Assembly: GCF_030150205.1 (NCBI RefSeq)
Contig: NZ_JASLGT010000016.1
Coordinates: 1-64,000, forward strand
Length of the DNA stretch: 64,000 bases
Reading direction: 5' to 3'
Origin: Niabella sp.
GTDB taxonomy: Bacteria; Bacteroidota; Bacteroidia; Chitinophagales; Chitinophagaceae
The first letter of the stretch is position 1, and each line of letters begins with the position of its first letter. The translations under genes and the position numbers were made by a program. The notes below the pieces were generated by a model, which searched no databases, was not told the origin of the DNA, and worked only from the letters and a program-made list of their open reading frames with translations. Positions 8,322-18,121 of the stretch are shown here, piece by piece.

Positions 8322-11300
8322 ATGGCTTTGAAATATGATTTTCCGCAGATCACTCCGCATTCGCCAAATGTGGCAAGCCTGGAACGGTATGGTAGCGTGC
8401 CTGTGTCTATGCAAACGGGGATGCCGAATATATCCATACCTCTTTTTACCATTGATCTTGGCAGCGTAAAAGTGCCCATTACCTTAACCTATCATAATAA
8501 TGGGCTGAAACCTGATGAAATCCCCTCCTGGGTCGGGTTGGGATGGGATCTGCAGGCAGGGGGAGCGCTGGGCTATCAGCAAAGAGGGCGCCGGGATTTT
8601 GCAATGAATGGATTACTGGGGGGAGGAACCTCTAAGACACAATTGTATAAGTATGTCAACAGTCAAATGACGGCAATTGAGAAACAGCATTATTTTGAGA
8701 AGATTTTGGCCGGAGAATATGATACGGAGTACGATATGTACACGTATAATTTCCTGGGTAATTCAGGAGCTTTTTATTTTAACAAAGAAGGTAATATTGT
8801 TTCGGTACCTAAGAATAATTTTAAATTTCAGCCATTTAGTATTACAGATCAGAGCGGAAACCAATTTGAATTTGGAGAAACCGAATATTTCAGATCTGCC
8901 GGTGATGCGGGTGCTGTCGAATTAATGCCCGATGATCAGGGAATTTCGGCTTATTTGTTAAACAAAGTCAAAGCGATCAACGGGAAGCAAGCTGATTTTA
9001 CCTATACCGGCTATAAATTTCAGTATTACAGGAATTCATACTCGTATAAACAGATAGCTGGTGGTATAGATCCTGCCGGTAAGCCTGCCTGCCCTAAAAC
9101 CGGTGTGGATGATGCTGTAACTACTTATTATGGGCAGGATAGCAAACTGTTGGAAGGTATTTCATTCCCCGATGGCAGAATCGAATTTGTACACAGTACC
9201 ATTGGAAGAAAAGATTTGCAGAGGTTAAGTCCCGGATATTTTATGCCGTATCTATCAAAGATCAGGGTTTATAACCTCCGGAATGAGCTGGTAAAAGAAT
9301 ACAAATTTGCATATAGCTACTTTGGAGATGAAAATGTATCAGGTGCACAACTGCGACTGCGGCTGGACAGTTTGACGCTGAACAATGATCCCGGTCAAAG
9401 CTGGGTGTTCACTTATCATACCGGATCCGTCAATTTTCCATCATTTTTTAGTAATGATCAGGACCATTGGGGCTATTGGAATGGTGAATCTGCCGGGTTA
9501 ACAAGATTGCCAAAGCCAAATTATAACATGGTTAATTTACCTGCAATATGGCAAAATAGCGACGGGTATTTCAAAGACAGAACCAGTCACTTCTCCTATT
9601 CGAAAGCGGGTATGTTAACACAAATTAAATATCCTACCGGGGGCACATCTTCATTTTATTATGAGCCGAATCAGATCAAAGCGCATTCTTTTGCTCAGAT
9701 AGATGGGCTTAGCCCCTTTTTCAGGCGTACCGTTGCAGGAAGCGGCAGTAGTAATTGGACTAATTTTTTAGATATTAATACAGAAAGTGAATCAGAGATT
9801 TCGGGAAGCTTTACGATAACGCAGCCCACACAGGTTAAAATATCTGCACTTAAGGCTTATGATCCTCAGAATTTTACGGATTCTTATATTTATTTTGGAC
9901 CGAGCGCCTCTTATAATCTTCAAACAGACCTGCTCCTTGGTTATTATAGCCTGAGCTACAATGAATATGCCTTTTATGATCAAACTACGACATTGTCGCC
10001 GGGTACTTATTACTACCGGCTTGTTAAAAATGATCCAGACTTGCAACATCCTGAGAATGGACGGACTTTTTTATCAATTGACTCGCTGTCTGTTGTTCAG
10101 CCCCAGGTAGTTCCCTATGAAGTGGGTGGCGGCAGAGTTGAGAAGATAGAAGATTGGTCAGGAGATGGCCAACTGACACAGGTAAAACAATACGTGTATA
10201 ATGATTGGCTAGATAGTGTTAGCTTTCAGAATATACCGCAGTATACTGTTGCACGTAAAATAAAGGCACAGACACCCGAAGTAGTTGATTTGTCGTGTAC
10301 AGATTGCGGGTTTTATACCTTATTACATGACCAAAGTATTTTCCCTTTAGAGGGAAATAGTGTTGATTATATCTATGTGGATGAAATCATTGGCAATGAG
10401 GCGGGGAACGGGAAAAAGAAATATCAGTTTACGGTTAAAAATAATTTAAATGGTAATGCTTACCCGGTTATACCGCCGCTTTATACAAATTGGAGGGCCG
10501 GGTTGCCGAAGCAGACCAATACTTTTAGGGCCGAAGGCGTTGCCCCGGTTTTGATTGCGTCAGAAGTGAATAACTATGAGTCTGCAGGAGTATACGACAG
10601 TGTTACAAGAAGTATTAAGGTGGATTATGATTGTCAATGTCTGGGCTATAGCAACTTAAATTCCAATGACCCTGGTCAGATGGGAAATACCTTTTTTGTT
10701 TCGGTCAATAATCACCCTACGGAAACCTTTTATGATAAAGGTAGTATAACGACAAATTATGAAAAGAATAATACGGTAACCAATAGTAAGGCAAATTTAT
10801 ATCTATCACCATATCATTCCCTGATTTCTGAAGTTCAGATGCCCAATAGTGCGGGTATAACGGAGAAGATAAAAACGTATTATTCGCTTGACTATGTAGC
10901 TACTGTTTACGGGGATAGTGCAGCAAAGGGTATTTTGTTGCTGAAGGATAAAAACATCCTTACGCCTATCGAACAATTTACTACACGGATAGCGAACGGA
11001 GTAGAGTATGTGACAGGAGGGTTGCTTTTTATTTATAAATCGGATATCCCTGCGTTAAAGGAAGTAAGACGGTTAAATATAGTGGAGCCCATTCCTTTAA
11101 GTTCCTTTAATCTTTGTAAAATCGATGTTTCGGGAAACTTTGTTTTTGATAGCAGGTATGCTCCCATCGCTCAATTTAATAACTACAATGATTTTTTGAA
11201 TGTTCTGGAGCAGCAAAAAGATAAGGATGCCAAGGAGGTGTACCTGTGGGGTTATGGAGGTCAATACCCGGTTGCAAAAATAGTGGGTAGTGATTATAAT

Positions 11301-11612
11301 ACGGTTATTGGGAAAGTGGCCAGCCTGGAGACCCAGATCAATATAACAACCGGTGGTAGCAATAGTGATGCGGCTGTTCGTTCTTTACTCAATAGCTTGC
11401 GGACGGCATTTGCTTCTGACGCGGCGGTTCAGGTAAGCAGCTATACCTACAGACTACTGGTAGGAGTAACTTCAGAGACGGATCCTTCGGGTCGTACGAC
11501 CTATTATGAGTATGATGGTTTTGGCCGCCTAAGTCTTGTAAAAGATGACCAGGGTAGGGTACTGAAAAAGATCTGTTATAATTATGCGGGCCAGCCGGTA
11601 AACTGTAACTAA
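8322..11612 (+). CDS. RHS locus A, N-terminal YD-repeat protein
   Basis: A 1096-residue protein without a toxin tip, first of a two-gene RHS unit. The N-terminus (FPQITPHSPNVASLERYGSV, GWDLQAGG) is the conserved start of Bacteroidota RHS shell proteins. The C-terminus holds YD-repeat units (TDPSGRTTYYEYDGFGRL). The frame is open upstream to 8202 and encodes a signal-peptide-like stretch (LRLICIVLLGLNATTYGQQ) just before the ATG at 8322. No ATG precedes it in frame, so the true start may be a rare codon near 8262 or may lie behind a frameshift (an ATG at 8212 opens the neighbouring frame). Homologous to the gene pair fragment at 30462-34189. Confidence 0.85.
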   Translation: MALKYDFPQITPHSPNVASLERYGSVPVSMQTGMPNISIPLFTIDLGSVKVPITLTYHNNGLKPDEIPSWVGLGWDLQAGGALGYQQRGRRDFAMNGLLGGGTSKTQLYKYVNSQMTAIEKQHYFEKILAGEYDTEYDMYTYNFLGNSGAFYFNKEGNIVSVPKNNFKFQPFSITDQSGNQFEFGETEYFRSAGDAGAVELMPDDQGISAYLLNKVKAINGKQADFTYTGYKFQYYRNSYSYKQIAGGIDPAGKPACPKTGVDDAVTTYYGQDSKLLEGISFPDGRIEFVHSTIGRKDLQRLSPGYFMPYLSKIRVYNLRNELVKEYKFAYSYFGDENVSGAQLRLRLDSLTLNNDPGQSWVFTYHTGSVNFPSFFSNDQDHWGYWNGESAGLTRLPKPNYNMVNLPAIWQNSDGYFKDRTSHFSYSKAGMLTQIKYPTGGTSSFYYEPNQIKAHSFAQIDGLSPFFRRTVAGSGSSNWTNFLDINTESESEISGSFTITQPTQVKISALKAYDPQNFTDSYIYFGPSASYNLQTDLLLGYYSLSYNEYAFYDQTTTLSPGTYYYRLVKNDPDLQHPENGRTFLSIDSLSVVQPQVVPYEVGGGRVEKIEDWSGDGQLTQVKQYVYNDWLDSVSFQNIPQYTVARKIKAQTPEVVDLSCTDCGFYTLLHDQSIFPLEGNSVDYIYVDEIIGNEAGNGKKKYQFTVKNNLNGNAYPVIPPLYTNWRAGLPKQTNTFRAEGVAPVLIASEVNNYESAGVYDSVTRSIKVDYDCQCLGYSNLNSNDPGQMGNTFFVSVNNHPTETFYDKGSITTNYEKNNTVTNSKANLYLSPYHSLISEVQMPNSAGITEKIKTYYSLDYVATVYGDSAAKGILLLKDKNILTPIEQFTTRIANGVEYVTGGLLFIYKSDIPALKEVRRLNIVEPIPLSSFNLCKIDVSGNFVFDSRYAPIAQFNNYNDFLNVLEQQKDKDAKEVYLWGYGGQYPVAKIVGSDYNTVIGKVASLETQINITTGGSNSDAAVRSLLNSLRTAFASDAAVQVSSYTYRLLVGVTSETDPSGRTTYYEYDGFGRLSLVKDDQGRVLKKICYNYAGQPVNCN

Positions 11613-11646
11613 ATAAAAATACCATTTAAACCGAAAAATTGACATT

Positions 11647-12138
11647 ATGCAATTCCGGAACACTGTTTACATACTGATATGTCTGTTGCTTGGAACTCTG
11701 AGGTTCTATGCCCAGCAGCCCACCAACCTGCCAACTTATGGCACGGGTACGCCTGTAAATTTCATCCGAACGTTTACGGCAACAGCGCCCACAACAGATG
11801 CGGCGGGATTGACTGGTAAAGGGCTGAATGAAGTAAAGGAAACCACCCAGTATTTCGATGGGTTGGGCCGTCCCTTGCAAACAGTGGTGAAAAAAGGATC
11901 GCTGGCCACCAATGGATACGATATCGGGGATACTTTGGGCGCCCGTGATCTGGTAACACCAATACTTTATGATGCGTTTGGTCGTGAGCAGTACAAATTT
12001 GGTCCCTATAAGGCGTCAACCAATGATGGGCTGTTTAAAACGGATCCTTTTACAGCGCAGCAGGCTTTTATGGCGGGCAAGTATGGCGGTCAGGGAGAAA
12101 GTAATTATTACAGTCAGACGGTCTTTGAAGCCCGTTAA
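11647..12138 (+). pseudogene. RHS locus A, 5' part of DUF6443 RHS gene
   Basis: A 163-codon open frame with a signal peptide and the DUF6443 domain (NFIRTFTATAP, TQYFDGLGRPLQTVVKKGS, LYDAFGREQYKFGPY). It ends in GAAGCCCGTTAA at 12138, where the homologue at 34211-38119 reads GAAGCCTCACCGTTAAAC. A deletion of four bases shifts the frame into a stop. The remainder of the gene continues at 12147 in another frame. Without compensation the protein lacks its signal peptide in the downstream part, so the main toxin of locus A may be silent. Confidence 0.8.
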
Positions 12139-12146
12139 ACCGGGTA

Positions 12147-15100
12147 TTGGAGCAGTATGCCCCTGGCAAGAACTGGGCGGGCACGGCTACGCAAAGCGTG
12201 CACCGAAATATAAAGACGGATTATTGGATCAATACAGCCACGGACGGTGTAAGGATCTGGTCGGTGACCAATGCGGCGCCTTCTGTTCCTATTGCCAGCA
12301 GTTATGCCACCAGCGGGGTTTACCCGGCAGGCAGCCTGTATAAGACGGTAACGGAAGACGAGCATCAGAACCAGGTCATCGAGTTTAAAGATAAGGACGG
12401 ACAGCTGATCTTAAAAAAGGTACAGCTTACGGCTGTTAAGGACAATGGTATCGGTAGCGCACATGATGGCTGGATCTGTACCTATTATATTTATGATGAC
12501 CTGAACCGATTACGCTGCGTGATTCAGCCAGAAGGGCTTAAATTGACAATGGGTAATAGTTGGCAACTAACGGCTGCGCTTTTAGATGAGCAGTGTTTTC
12601 GTTATGAATATGATGATCGCAACCGGATGGTGGTAAAAAAAGTACCGGGAGCGGCAGAGGTGGCGATGGTATATGATGTGCGGGACCGGCTGGTGATGAC
12701 CCAGGATGGCGACCTGCGCAGCCAGGGCAACTGGAACTATACACAATACGATCCTTTGAACCGCCCGGTAAAAACGGGTTTGGTGAACCTGTCTGGTAGT
12801 ACGCCCAATACGCATTGGATGGCTGCGATGAGTAAGACCGGCGATGCCAATTTGGATATACAATACCCGGAGCCCGGTATGCTGAGCAGTGCCACGGTAT
12901 TAACAGAGACCTTTTATGATAACTACTATTGGGTAACGCAAGCACCGCATTCGGCGGCACTGCCCTCCGGCTTTTCCGATTATGACAACAGCCTGGATGC
13001 GGGGAACCTGGCCACTGCTGATAATCCCAACTTTCCCTATGAGCAAAAGAATACGAAGGACACCCGTACCAAGGGGCTGGTAACGGGCACGCGGGTAAAC
13101 ATCCTGGGCACCCCCAATTATATCTATACAGTAACGATCTATGATGCCAAAGCCCGGCCCATCCAGGTTAAAACAAAGAATCATACGACGGGGATCGACC
13201 TGGTAACGACGCAGTACAGCTGGAGCGGTCAGCCGCTGACCATTGTGAGCAAGGAAACCAAGGCGGGCAGTACCCCTATAGCTATAACCACGGTCACCAA
13301 AAATACCTATGATGCCCTGGGACGGGTTGTAAAAACGACGAAGAATGTGAGCAGCAATACGGGCCTGAGCAGCGGGGATAAGGTCATTGCGGTAAACAAG
13401 TATGATGAGCTGGGCCAGCTGGTGAATAAGACCCTGGGAGCCAGCGATGCCAATGGTACGGCAGGCACAGAAACCCAAAGTTTTGAATATAATGTACGGG
13501 GCTGGTTATTGGGCATGAACCGGGGCTATGTAAACAGCAGTGCATCGGGCAATTTCTTTGGTTTTGACCTGGCTTATGACAAAACCAGCAACAGCAGCAG
13601 CAATACCGCACTGCAGGGCTATGCGGGCAGCGGTATGTTCAATGGGAATATCACCGGTATGAGCTGGAGGGGCGCTACAGGGGCTAAGGAGATCCGGCGT
13701 TATGATTTCAGTTATGACAATGCCAACCGGTTGATGAATGCGGATTTTAAACAGTACAACGGCAGCAGTTATACGGCTTCGGGAACTTTTAACAGTCGCA
13801 TGGGTGACGGCAATCCCGCCAATCCTGAAACAGCCTATGATTACAATGGCAATATCAGGTCCATGACCCAGCAGGGACTATACAACGGCAGCAGTACTAC
13901 GATCGACCAGCTGACGTATAGCTACCTTCCCGGCAGTAACAAACTGGCTAAGGTAACAGATAATGCAGACAATACGCGGAATTACCAGTTAGGCGATTTT
14001 AATGATGGGACCAATAGCGGTGATGATTATGCGTACGACATTAACGGGAACCTCACCAAAGACGAAAACAAGAATATTTCCGGCATCAGCTATAATATCT
14101 TAAATTTACCGGAGCAGATTACGGTTACGGGCAAGGGGACGATCAGTTATCAATACGATGCAACAGGCAATAAGCTGAGCAAAACAGTAAATGAGGGAAG
14201 TGCCCAGAAAATAACGACCTACCTGGGAGGCATGATCTTTGAAAATGATGTATTGCAGCATATAGCGATGGAAGAAGGCCGGTTCCGCCCCAATGGTGCG
14301 GTGTTTACGGCGGATTATTTTCTGAAGGATCATTTAGGGAATGTACGGTCGATGGTGAATGAGGATAAGACCTTGTTGGAGGAGACGCATTATTATCCGT
14401 TTGGGTTGACAATGGCCGGAATATCCTCAAAGGCTTTAAACAATGCTCCTGAAAACAAATACAAATACAACAAAGGTTCTGAATTACAAAACAAAGAGTT
14501 CTCCGACGGAAGTGGGTTAGAACTTTATGCAACAAACTTTAGAAGCCTTGACCCACAGCTTGGGCGTTGGTGGCAAATAGACCCTAAGCCGGACTACGCA
14601 CAGAGTTTATATTCTGCGATGAATAACAATCCCATCTTGTATAACGACCCGTTAGGTGATACAATCATAGTGAATAAAAGAGGATATATTGTTAAACAGT
14701 ATGGTGATGATAACTTAGTTTTTTTACAAAAGGGTAAAAAGCTAACTAACATTGGAGAATTAGGTAAAACAATAGATGCAAGTAAAATTTTTAAGAACCT
14801 TCTTAATAAAAACATTTCTTATGCAAAAGGCATAATTAACCCTAATACATTCCGGAATCTCGTAAAGAATAAAGGGGAGTGGGATTTAAAAAATAACAAG
14901 AATACTATTTATGGCTTAGCTAATAGTTTTGATAAAGGCAAGGAATCAAAAACGCAATTTTCTTTTCAAGGGTCAAATTACACGGCAGCAGATTTAGGTA
15001 ATTATCATTATGGAGCGACAGGTAAAGCTGTGTGGGCATTTAGTGAGCGTTTCTTGTTAGAGAAAGCTGGCGAAGCTCAAATAGCCGCAGGAACATCCAT

Positions 15101-15284
15101 GCCTGAATGGCAGAAATATAGAACATGGACTGAACAGGTAACCATAGAACACGGCATGCGCTCGACCATAACCCATAAAGAAGCACTACCCCCTTATGGA
15201 GATGACCCGCAAGACCAAGATATGATACAACGAGGATTTAAGTATTATAACGCCAATAAGAATAATTTAGAAGAGGAGGATTAA
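12147..15284 (+). CDS. RHS locus A, YD repeats, core and toxin-44-like tip
   Basis: A 1045-residue open frame that continues the RHS gene broken at 12138. YD repeats fill most of it. The RHS-associated core runs from about residue 690 (MIFENDVLQHIAMEEGRF, DHLGNVRSM, HYYPFGLTM) to LGRWWQIDPKPDY near residue 815. The variable tip resembles polymorphic toxin type 44 (NTIYGLANSFDKG, ADLGNYHYGATGKAVW, EKAGEAQIAAG). The mapped start is a TTG inside the gene, so independent translation is doubtful. The tip is followed after 2 bases by a lipoprotein immunity gene. The core is nearly identical in DNA to that of locus B. Confidence 0.8.
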   Translation: MEQYAPGKNWAGTATQSVHRNIKTDYWINTATDGVRIWSVTNAAPSVPIASSYATSGVYPAGSLYKTVTEDEHQNQVIEFKDKDGQLILKKVQLTAVKDNGIGSAHDGWICTYYIYDDLNRLRCVIQPEGLKLTMGNSWQLTAALLDEQCFRYEYDDRNRMVVKKVPGAAEVAMVYDVRDRLVMTQDGDLRSQGNWNYTQYDPLNRPVKTGLVNLSGSTPNTHWMAAMSKTGDANLDIQYPEPGMLSSATVLTETFYDNYYWVTQAPHSAALPSGFSDYDNSLDAGNLATADNPNFPYEQKNTKDTRTKGLVTGTRVNILGTPNYIYTVTIYDAKARPIQVKTKNHTTGIDLVTTQYSWSGQPLTIVSKETKAGSTPIAITTVTKNTYDALGRVVKTTKNVSSNTGLSSGDKVIAVNKYDELGQLVNKTLGASDANGTAGTETQSFEYNVRGWLLGMNRGYVNSSASGNFFGFDLAYDKTSNSSSNTALQGYAGSGMFNGNITGMSWRGATGAKEIRRYDFSYDNANRLMNADFKQYNGSSYTASGTFNSRMGDGNPANPETAYDYNGNIRSMTQQGLYNGSSTTIDQLTYSYLPGSNKLAKVTDNADNTRNYQLGDFNDGTNSGDDYAYDINGNLTKDENKNISGISYNILNLPEQITVTGKGTISYQYDATGNKLSKTVNEGSAQKITTYLGGMIFENDVLQHIAMEEGRFRPNGAVFTADYFLKDHLGNVRSMVNEDKTLLEETHYYPFGLTMAGISSKALNNAPENKYKYNKGSELQNKEFSDGSGLELYATNFRSLDPQLGRWWQIDPKPDYAQSLYSAMNNNPILYNDPLGDTIIVNKRGYIVKQYGDDNLVFLQKGKKLTNIGELGKTIDASKIFKNLLNKNISYAKGIINPNTFRNLVKNKGEWDLKNNKNTIYGLANSFDKGKESKTQFSFQGSNYTAADLGNYHYGATGKAVWAFSERFLLEKAGEAQIAAGTSMPEWQKYRTWTEQVTIEHGMRSTITHKEALPPYGDDPQDQDMIQRGFKYYNANKNNLEEED

Positions 15285-15286
15285 TT

Positions 15287-15613
15287 ATGAAAGCTGTAAT
15301 AAAAATATTTTTAGTCATGCTATTTATACAAGCCTGTACTGTTTTTGAGAAGGATGAGCGGCTTTTAAATCAGCATAGGAAAGCGAATGGAGAAGAAATT
15401 AAAATACTATATGTTGGACTGGGGGCTACAACAGATGATGTAATACAGGTTCGTAAATCAAAGCCAGATACCCTTTTGTGGGTAAGTGAGAAATATAATT
15501 ATTTAAAGAGTTCTGAATTAGTTGGAGATACTTCTTTGAGAATGATTTTGAGTGATACGGGGTATCATAATTACAATAACAAAATAGATACAATTTTTGT
15601 AAATATTAAATGA
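15287..15613 (+). CDS. Lipoprotein immunity protein for the toxin-44-like tip
   Basis: A 108-residue protein with a lipoprotein signal (VMLFIQAC) followed by a small hydrophilic domain. It starts 2 bases after the toxin stop and is followed by a terminator, so it closes the locus A transcription unit. A lipid anchor places it in the envelope, which suggests the partner toxin acts there. No known family recognised. Confidence 0.65.
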   Translation: MKAVIKIFLVMLFIQACTVFEKDERLLNQHRKANGEEIKILYVGLGATTDDVIQVRKSKPDTLLWVSEKYNYLKSSELVGDTSLRMILSDTGYHNYNNKIDTIFVNIK

Positions 15614-15617
15614 TATA

Positions 15618-15645
15618 AAGCCCGGCACTGCAGTGCCGGGCTTTT
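15618..15645. terminator. Bidirectional rho-independent terminator
   Basis: Perfect inverted repeat AGCCCGGCAC-TGCA-GTGCCGGGCT with A residues before and a T-run after. It lies between the convergent ends of the immunity gene (15613) and the XRE regulator (15650) and can serve both. Confidence 0.85.
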
Positions 15646-15649
15646 GCTT

Positions 15650-16015
15650 TTACAGTGCAGCGATATTTTTTTGATAGAACTCTTTGAACTTTTTATTGGT
15701 AAGCATTTTATCAATGAGCTTGAAAATGGTTTGTTTGTCTTCTTCGTCAAGCTGCTGAATAAGCCGCATCTGCTCCACGGCTGTTTTATCTTCAATCACT
15801 ACTTCTTTGGGTATTTTGCCGTCATAGTTCAAAATCTGGTCAGTGGTCAGGTTAAAGAGCTGTGCCATTTTTTGGAGTTCTTCCACAGTTAAAGCCCTTT
15901 GCCCCTTCTCAATCTTACTGTATGCGGACTTGTCCACGCCGATATGGGTGGCTACTTCCACCTGCTTGAGTTTTTTCTCTTCCCGTATGTTTTTAATGTT
16001 GTCGGCTAAGTTCAT
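15650..16015 (-). CDS. XRE-family HTH transcriptional regulator
   Basis: A 121-residue protein with an N-terminal helix-turn-helix of the Cro/C1 type (residues about 5-60: IKNIREEKKLKQVEVATHIG, DKSAYSKIEKGQR). A C-terminal helical region of lysine-rich residues may mediate dimerisation. It is divergent from the SymE-like gene and probably controls the mobile module that follows. The 98 bases upstream form a shared divergent promoter region. Confidence 0.85.
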   Translation of the reverse strand: MNLADNIKNIREEKKLKQVEVATHIGVDKSAYSKIEKGQRALTVEELQKMAQLFNLTTDQILNYDGKIPKEVVIEDKTAVEQMRLIQQLDEEDKQTIFKLIDKMLTNKKFKEFYQKNIAAL

Positions 16016-16140
16016 GCTGTAAAAGTAGTAATAAACGACACTTTTTTGAATATGTGGAAAATATCAAAACAAATATGTTGCTAAAATAGAAACTTAATGA
16101 TGATTTTGCAGTATTGAAAATAACCACTAAAATTTTTGAC

Positions 16141-16419
16141 ATGCAAAACAAACGTATCCGGCAGGTAAAGCTGCATAGTAAGTACCGGGCATCAAGGAGC
16201 AAAACATGGATGAGCGACAACGGTCATCAAGTACCCTGGCTGAATATAAGCGGCAACTGGCTGGCAGAGCTGGGCTTTAATATTGGCGATATGGTTCGCA
16301 TCATTGCCCGTGAGCAGTTGCTCATCATTGAGCCGCTGACAGATGATGCCCAACAGGCAGTTGAGTATAAGAATGCATTGAAGGAAGTAAAACAAACCAT
16401 ACTAAAAATAGCTTCCTGA
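16141..16419 (+). CDS. SymE-like SpoVT/AbrB-fold protein
   Basis: A 92-residue protein similar to the SymE family of type I toxin-antitoxin systems. The features are basic N-terminal residues (KLHSKYR) and the family core VPWLNISGNWLAELGFNIGD followed by a strand ending LLIIEPL. A TTG start at 16114 would add nine residues. The ATG at 16141 fits the family better. In Escherichia coli SymE is controlled by an antisense RNA; no antisense promoter was identified here. It is followed 2 bases later by the ATPase gene, so the two are probably cotranscribed. Confidence 0.7.
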   Translation: MQNKRIRQVKLHSKYRASRSKTWMSDNGHQVPWLNISGNWLAELGFNIGDMVRIIAREQLLIIEPLTDDAQQAVEYKNALKEVKQTILKIAS

Positions 16420-16421
16420 TA

Positions 16422-18065
16422 ATGGCAACAGAAAACAAAATAGACAGCAGCAACCCCAACGCTATTACTTACTGCACAGAGGAGTTAGGTTTTACCATAC
16501 TCGGTGGCATCCGCATGGACGGACTGGACAGGTTGAGAGTAACGATTAGAATAGAAGTTATCAACCGCAAGTTCGAGCATTATCAAAACAATGCAGAGTT
16601 AGCAGCGTTACCGCTGAACCATAACTTAGATTTATACAACGATGTGCAGGTAGAAAAGCTGATAAGAAAAGCGGCAGAACGTTTAGAAGTTGGTACGTTG
16701 CAGATAACAAAATCCATTGCAGACATTACAAGGCAGTTGGAACTATACAGGTTACAACAGATAGAACAGCAGCAGGCAGCAAAAGAAGTAAAGAAAAAAA
16801 ACCTTATGCCGGAAGAAAGAGAATCCGCCATAAATTTTTTGATGCAGCCTGACCTGATGCAACGGACAAACGAGTTAATCGGCAAAGCCGGGGTTATTGG
16901 TGAAGCAGCCAACCGGCTGTTGATGTATGTAATCTTCACCAGTCGTAAAAGAGAAAACCCGTTACACATTATCAGCTTTGGCAGCAGTGGAGCAGGCAAG
17001 AGCCATTTACAGGAAAAGGTTGCCGAACTGATACCCGAAGAAGATAAAGTACCCAGTACCAGCTTTACCAGCAATGCCCTGTACTACATGGGCGAATACG
17101 ATTTACAGCACAAGATTATTTTAATAGAAGATATGGACGGGGCGGAAACCGTACTGTATGCACTTAGAGAACTGATAAGCAAAAAGCATATTATAAGACT
17201 TGTGCCGCAGAAAGACAGCAAAGGCGTAACTAAAACCATGATGTTTAAAGTGAATGGACCTGTAAGCGTTGCAGGATGCACCACACAGGAAAGCATCTAT
17301 GAAGATAATGCAAACCGTTCCTTCCTGATTTATATTGATGAAAGCAAACAGCAGGATGAAAACATCATGCAGTATCAAAGAAAGAAAAGTGCAGGAACGG
17401 TAAATATTCCAGAGGAAAATCAAATCAAAGAACTGTTACAAAACACACAGCGTTTACTGCAACCCATTACCGTTAGAAATCCTTATGCTGAATTATTACA
17501 AATCCCAAGTGAAGTTTTTAAACCGAGAAGAACGAATGCACATTATTTACAGTTCATTGAAGCCGTAACTTTTTACCACCAGTACCAAAGAGAAAAACAA
17601 ACCGACACCGTAACCGGCGAAACCTACATCAGCACAACGTTAGAAGATATTGCAGAAGCTAACAAGCTGATGAAAGAAGTATTGCTACGCAAAGCAGATG
17701 AACTAAGCGGGGCAACGAGAAATTATTTTGAGCTACTGAAAGCTGCATTACAGGAAACGGGACAATCAACCTTTACCAACAAAGAAGCAAAGCAATTATT
17801 AAGGCTTCCCATCAGCACCGTAAAGCGATACAATGCAGAGTTATTGCAAAGCAATTACATCAAACGTAACGAAAGCAAAAAGGCAAAAGCTTATTACTTT
17901 GAAATCACTTCTTACGAAGAATACAACCAGTTGCAGAATAGTATTGCTACTGTCCTGGACAACATCTACAACCATCTTGCAGCCCATGAGCCAACAACAG
18001 CTCAAACAGGAAGTGAGCCGATGAAACGTAAGCCGGCAAAGGCTTTGAACACAACGGCTCAATAG
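16422..18065 (+). CDS. P-loop ATPase of the mobile module
   Basis: A 547-residue protein with a Walker A motif (GSSGAGKSH, residues 187-195) and a Walker B-like motif (KIILIEDMDG near residue 240). The C-terminal region has a winged-helix-like segment (TNKEAKQLLRLPISTVKRY). It resembles primase/helicase-type or AAA ATPases found next to tyrosine recombinases in mobile elements. It lies between the SymE-like gene and two recombinase genes in the same direction. It could help the recombinases or initiate replication of the element. The family is not precisely identified. Confidence 0.6.
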   Translation: MATENKIDSSNPNAITYCTEELGFTILGGIRMDGLDRLRVTIRIEVINRKFEHYQNNAELAALPLNHNLDLYNDVQVEKLIRKAAERLEVGTLQITKSIADITRQLELYRLQQIEQQQAAKEVKKKNLMPEERESAINFLMQPDLMQRTNELIGKAGVIGEAANRLLMYVIFTSRKRENPLHIISFGSSGAGKSHLQEKVAELIPEEDKVPSTSFTSNALYYMGEYDLQHKIILIEDMDGAETVLYALRELISKKHIIRLVPQKDSKGVTKTMMFKVNGPVSVAGCTTQESIYEDNANRSFLIYIDESKQQDENIMQYQRKKSAGTVNIPEENQIKELLQNTQRLLQPITVRNPYAELLQIPSEVFKPRRTNAHYLQFIEAVTFYHQYQREKQTDTVTGETYISTTLEDIAEANKLMKEVLLRKADELSGATRNYFELLKAALQETGQSTFTNKEAKQLLRLPISTVKRYNAELLQSNYIKRNESKKAKAYYFEITSYEEYNQLQNSIATVLDNIYNHLAAHEPTTAQTGSEPMKRKPAKALNTTAQ

Positions 18066-18121
18066 AAGGGCAAAACGCATAAGCAGCACAAAATTTATTG
18101 TTCACTTACAACCAAACGGAA

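Noticed and set aside
12538..13611. Minus-strand open frames across the RHS YD repeats
   Set aside because: They are antisense to a conserved, repeat-rich coding region, rich in His/Pro/Tyr, and recur in locus B at the same positions because of DNA identity.
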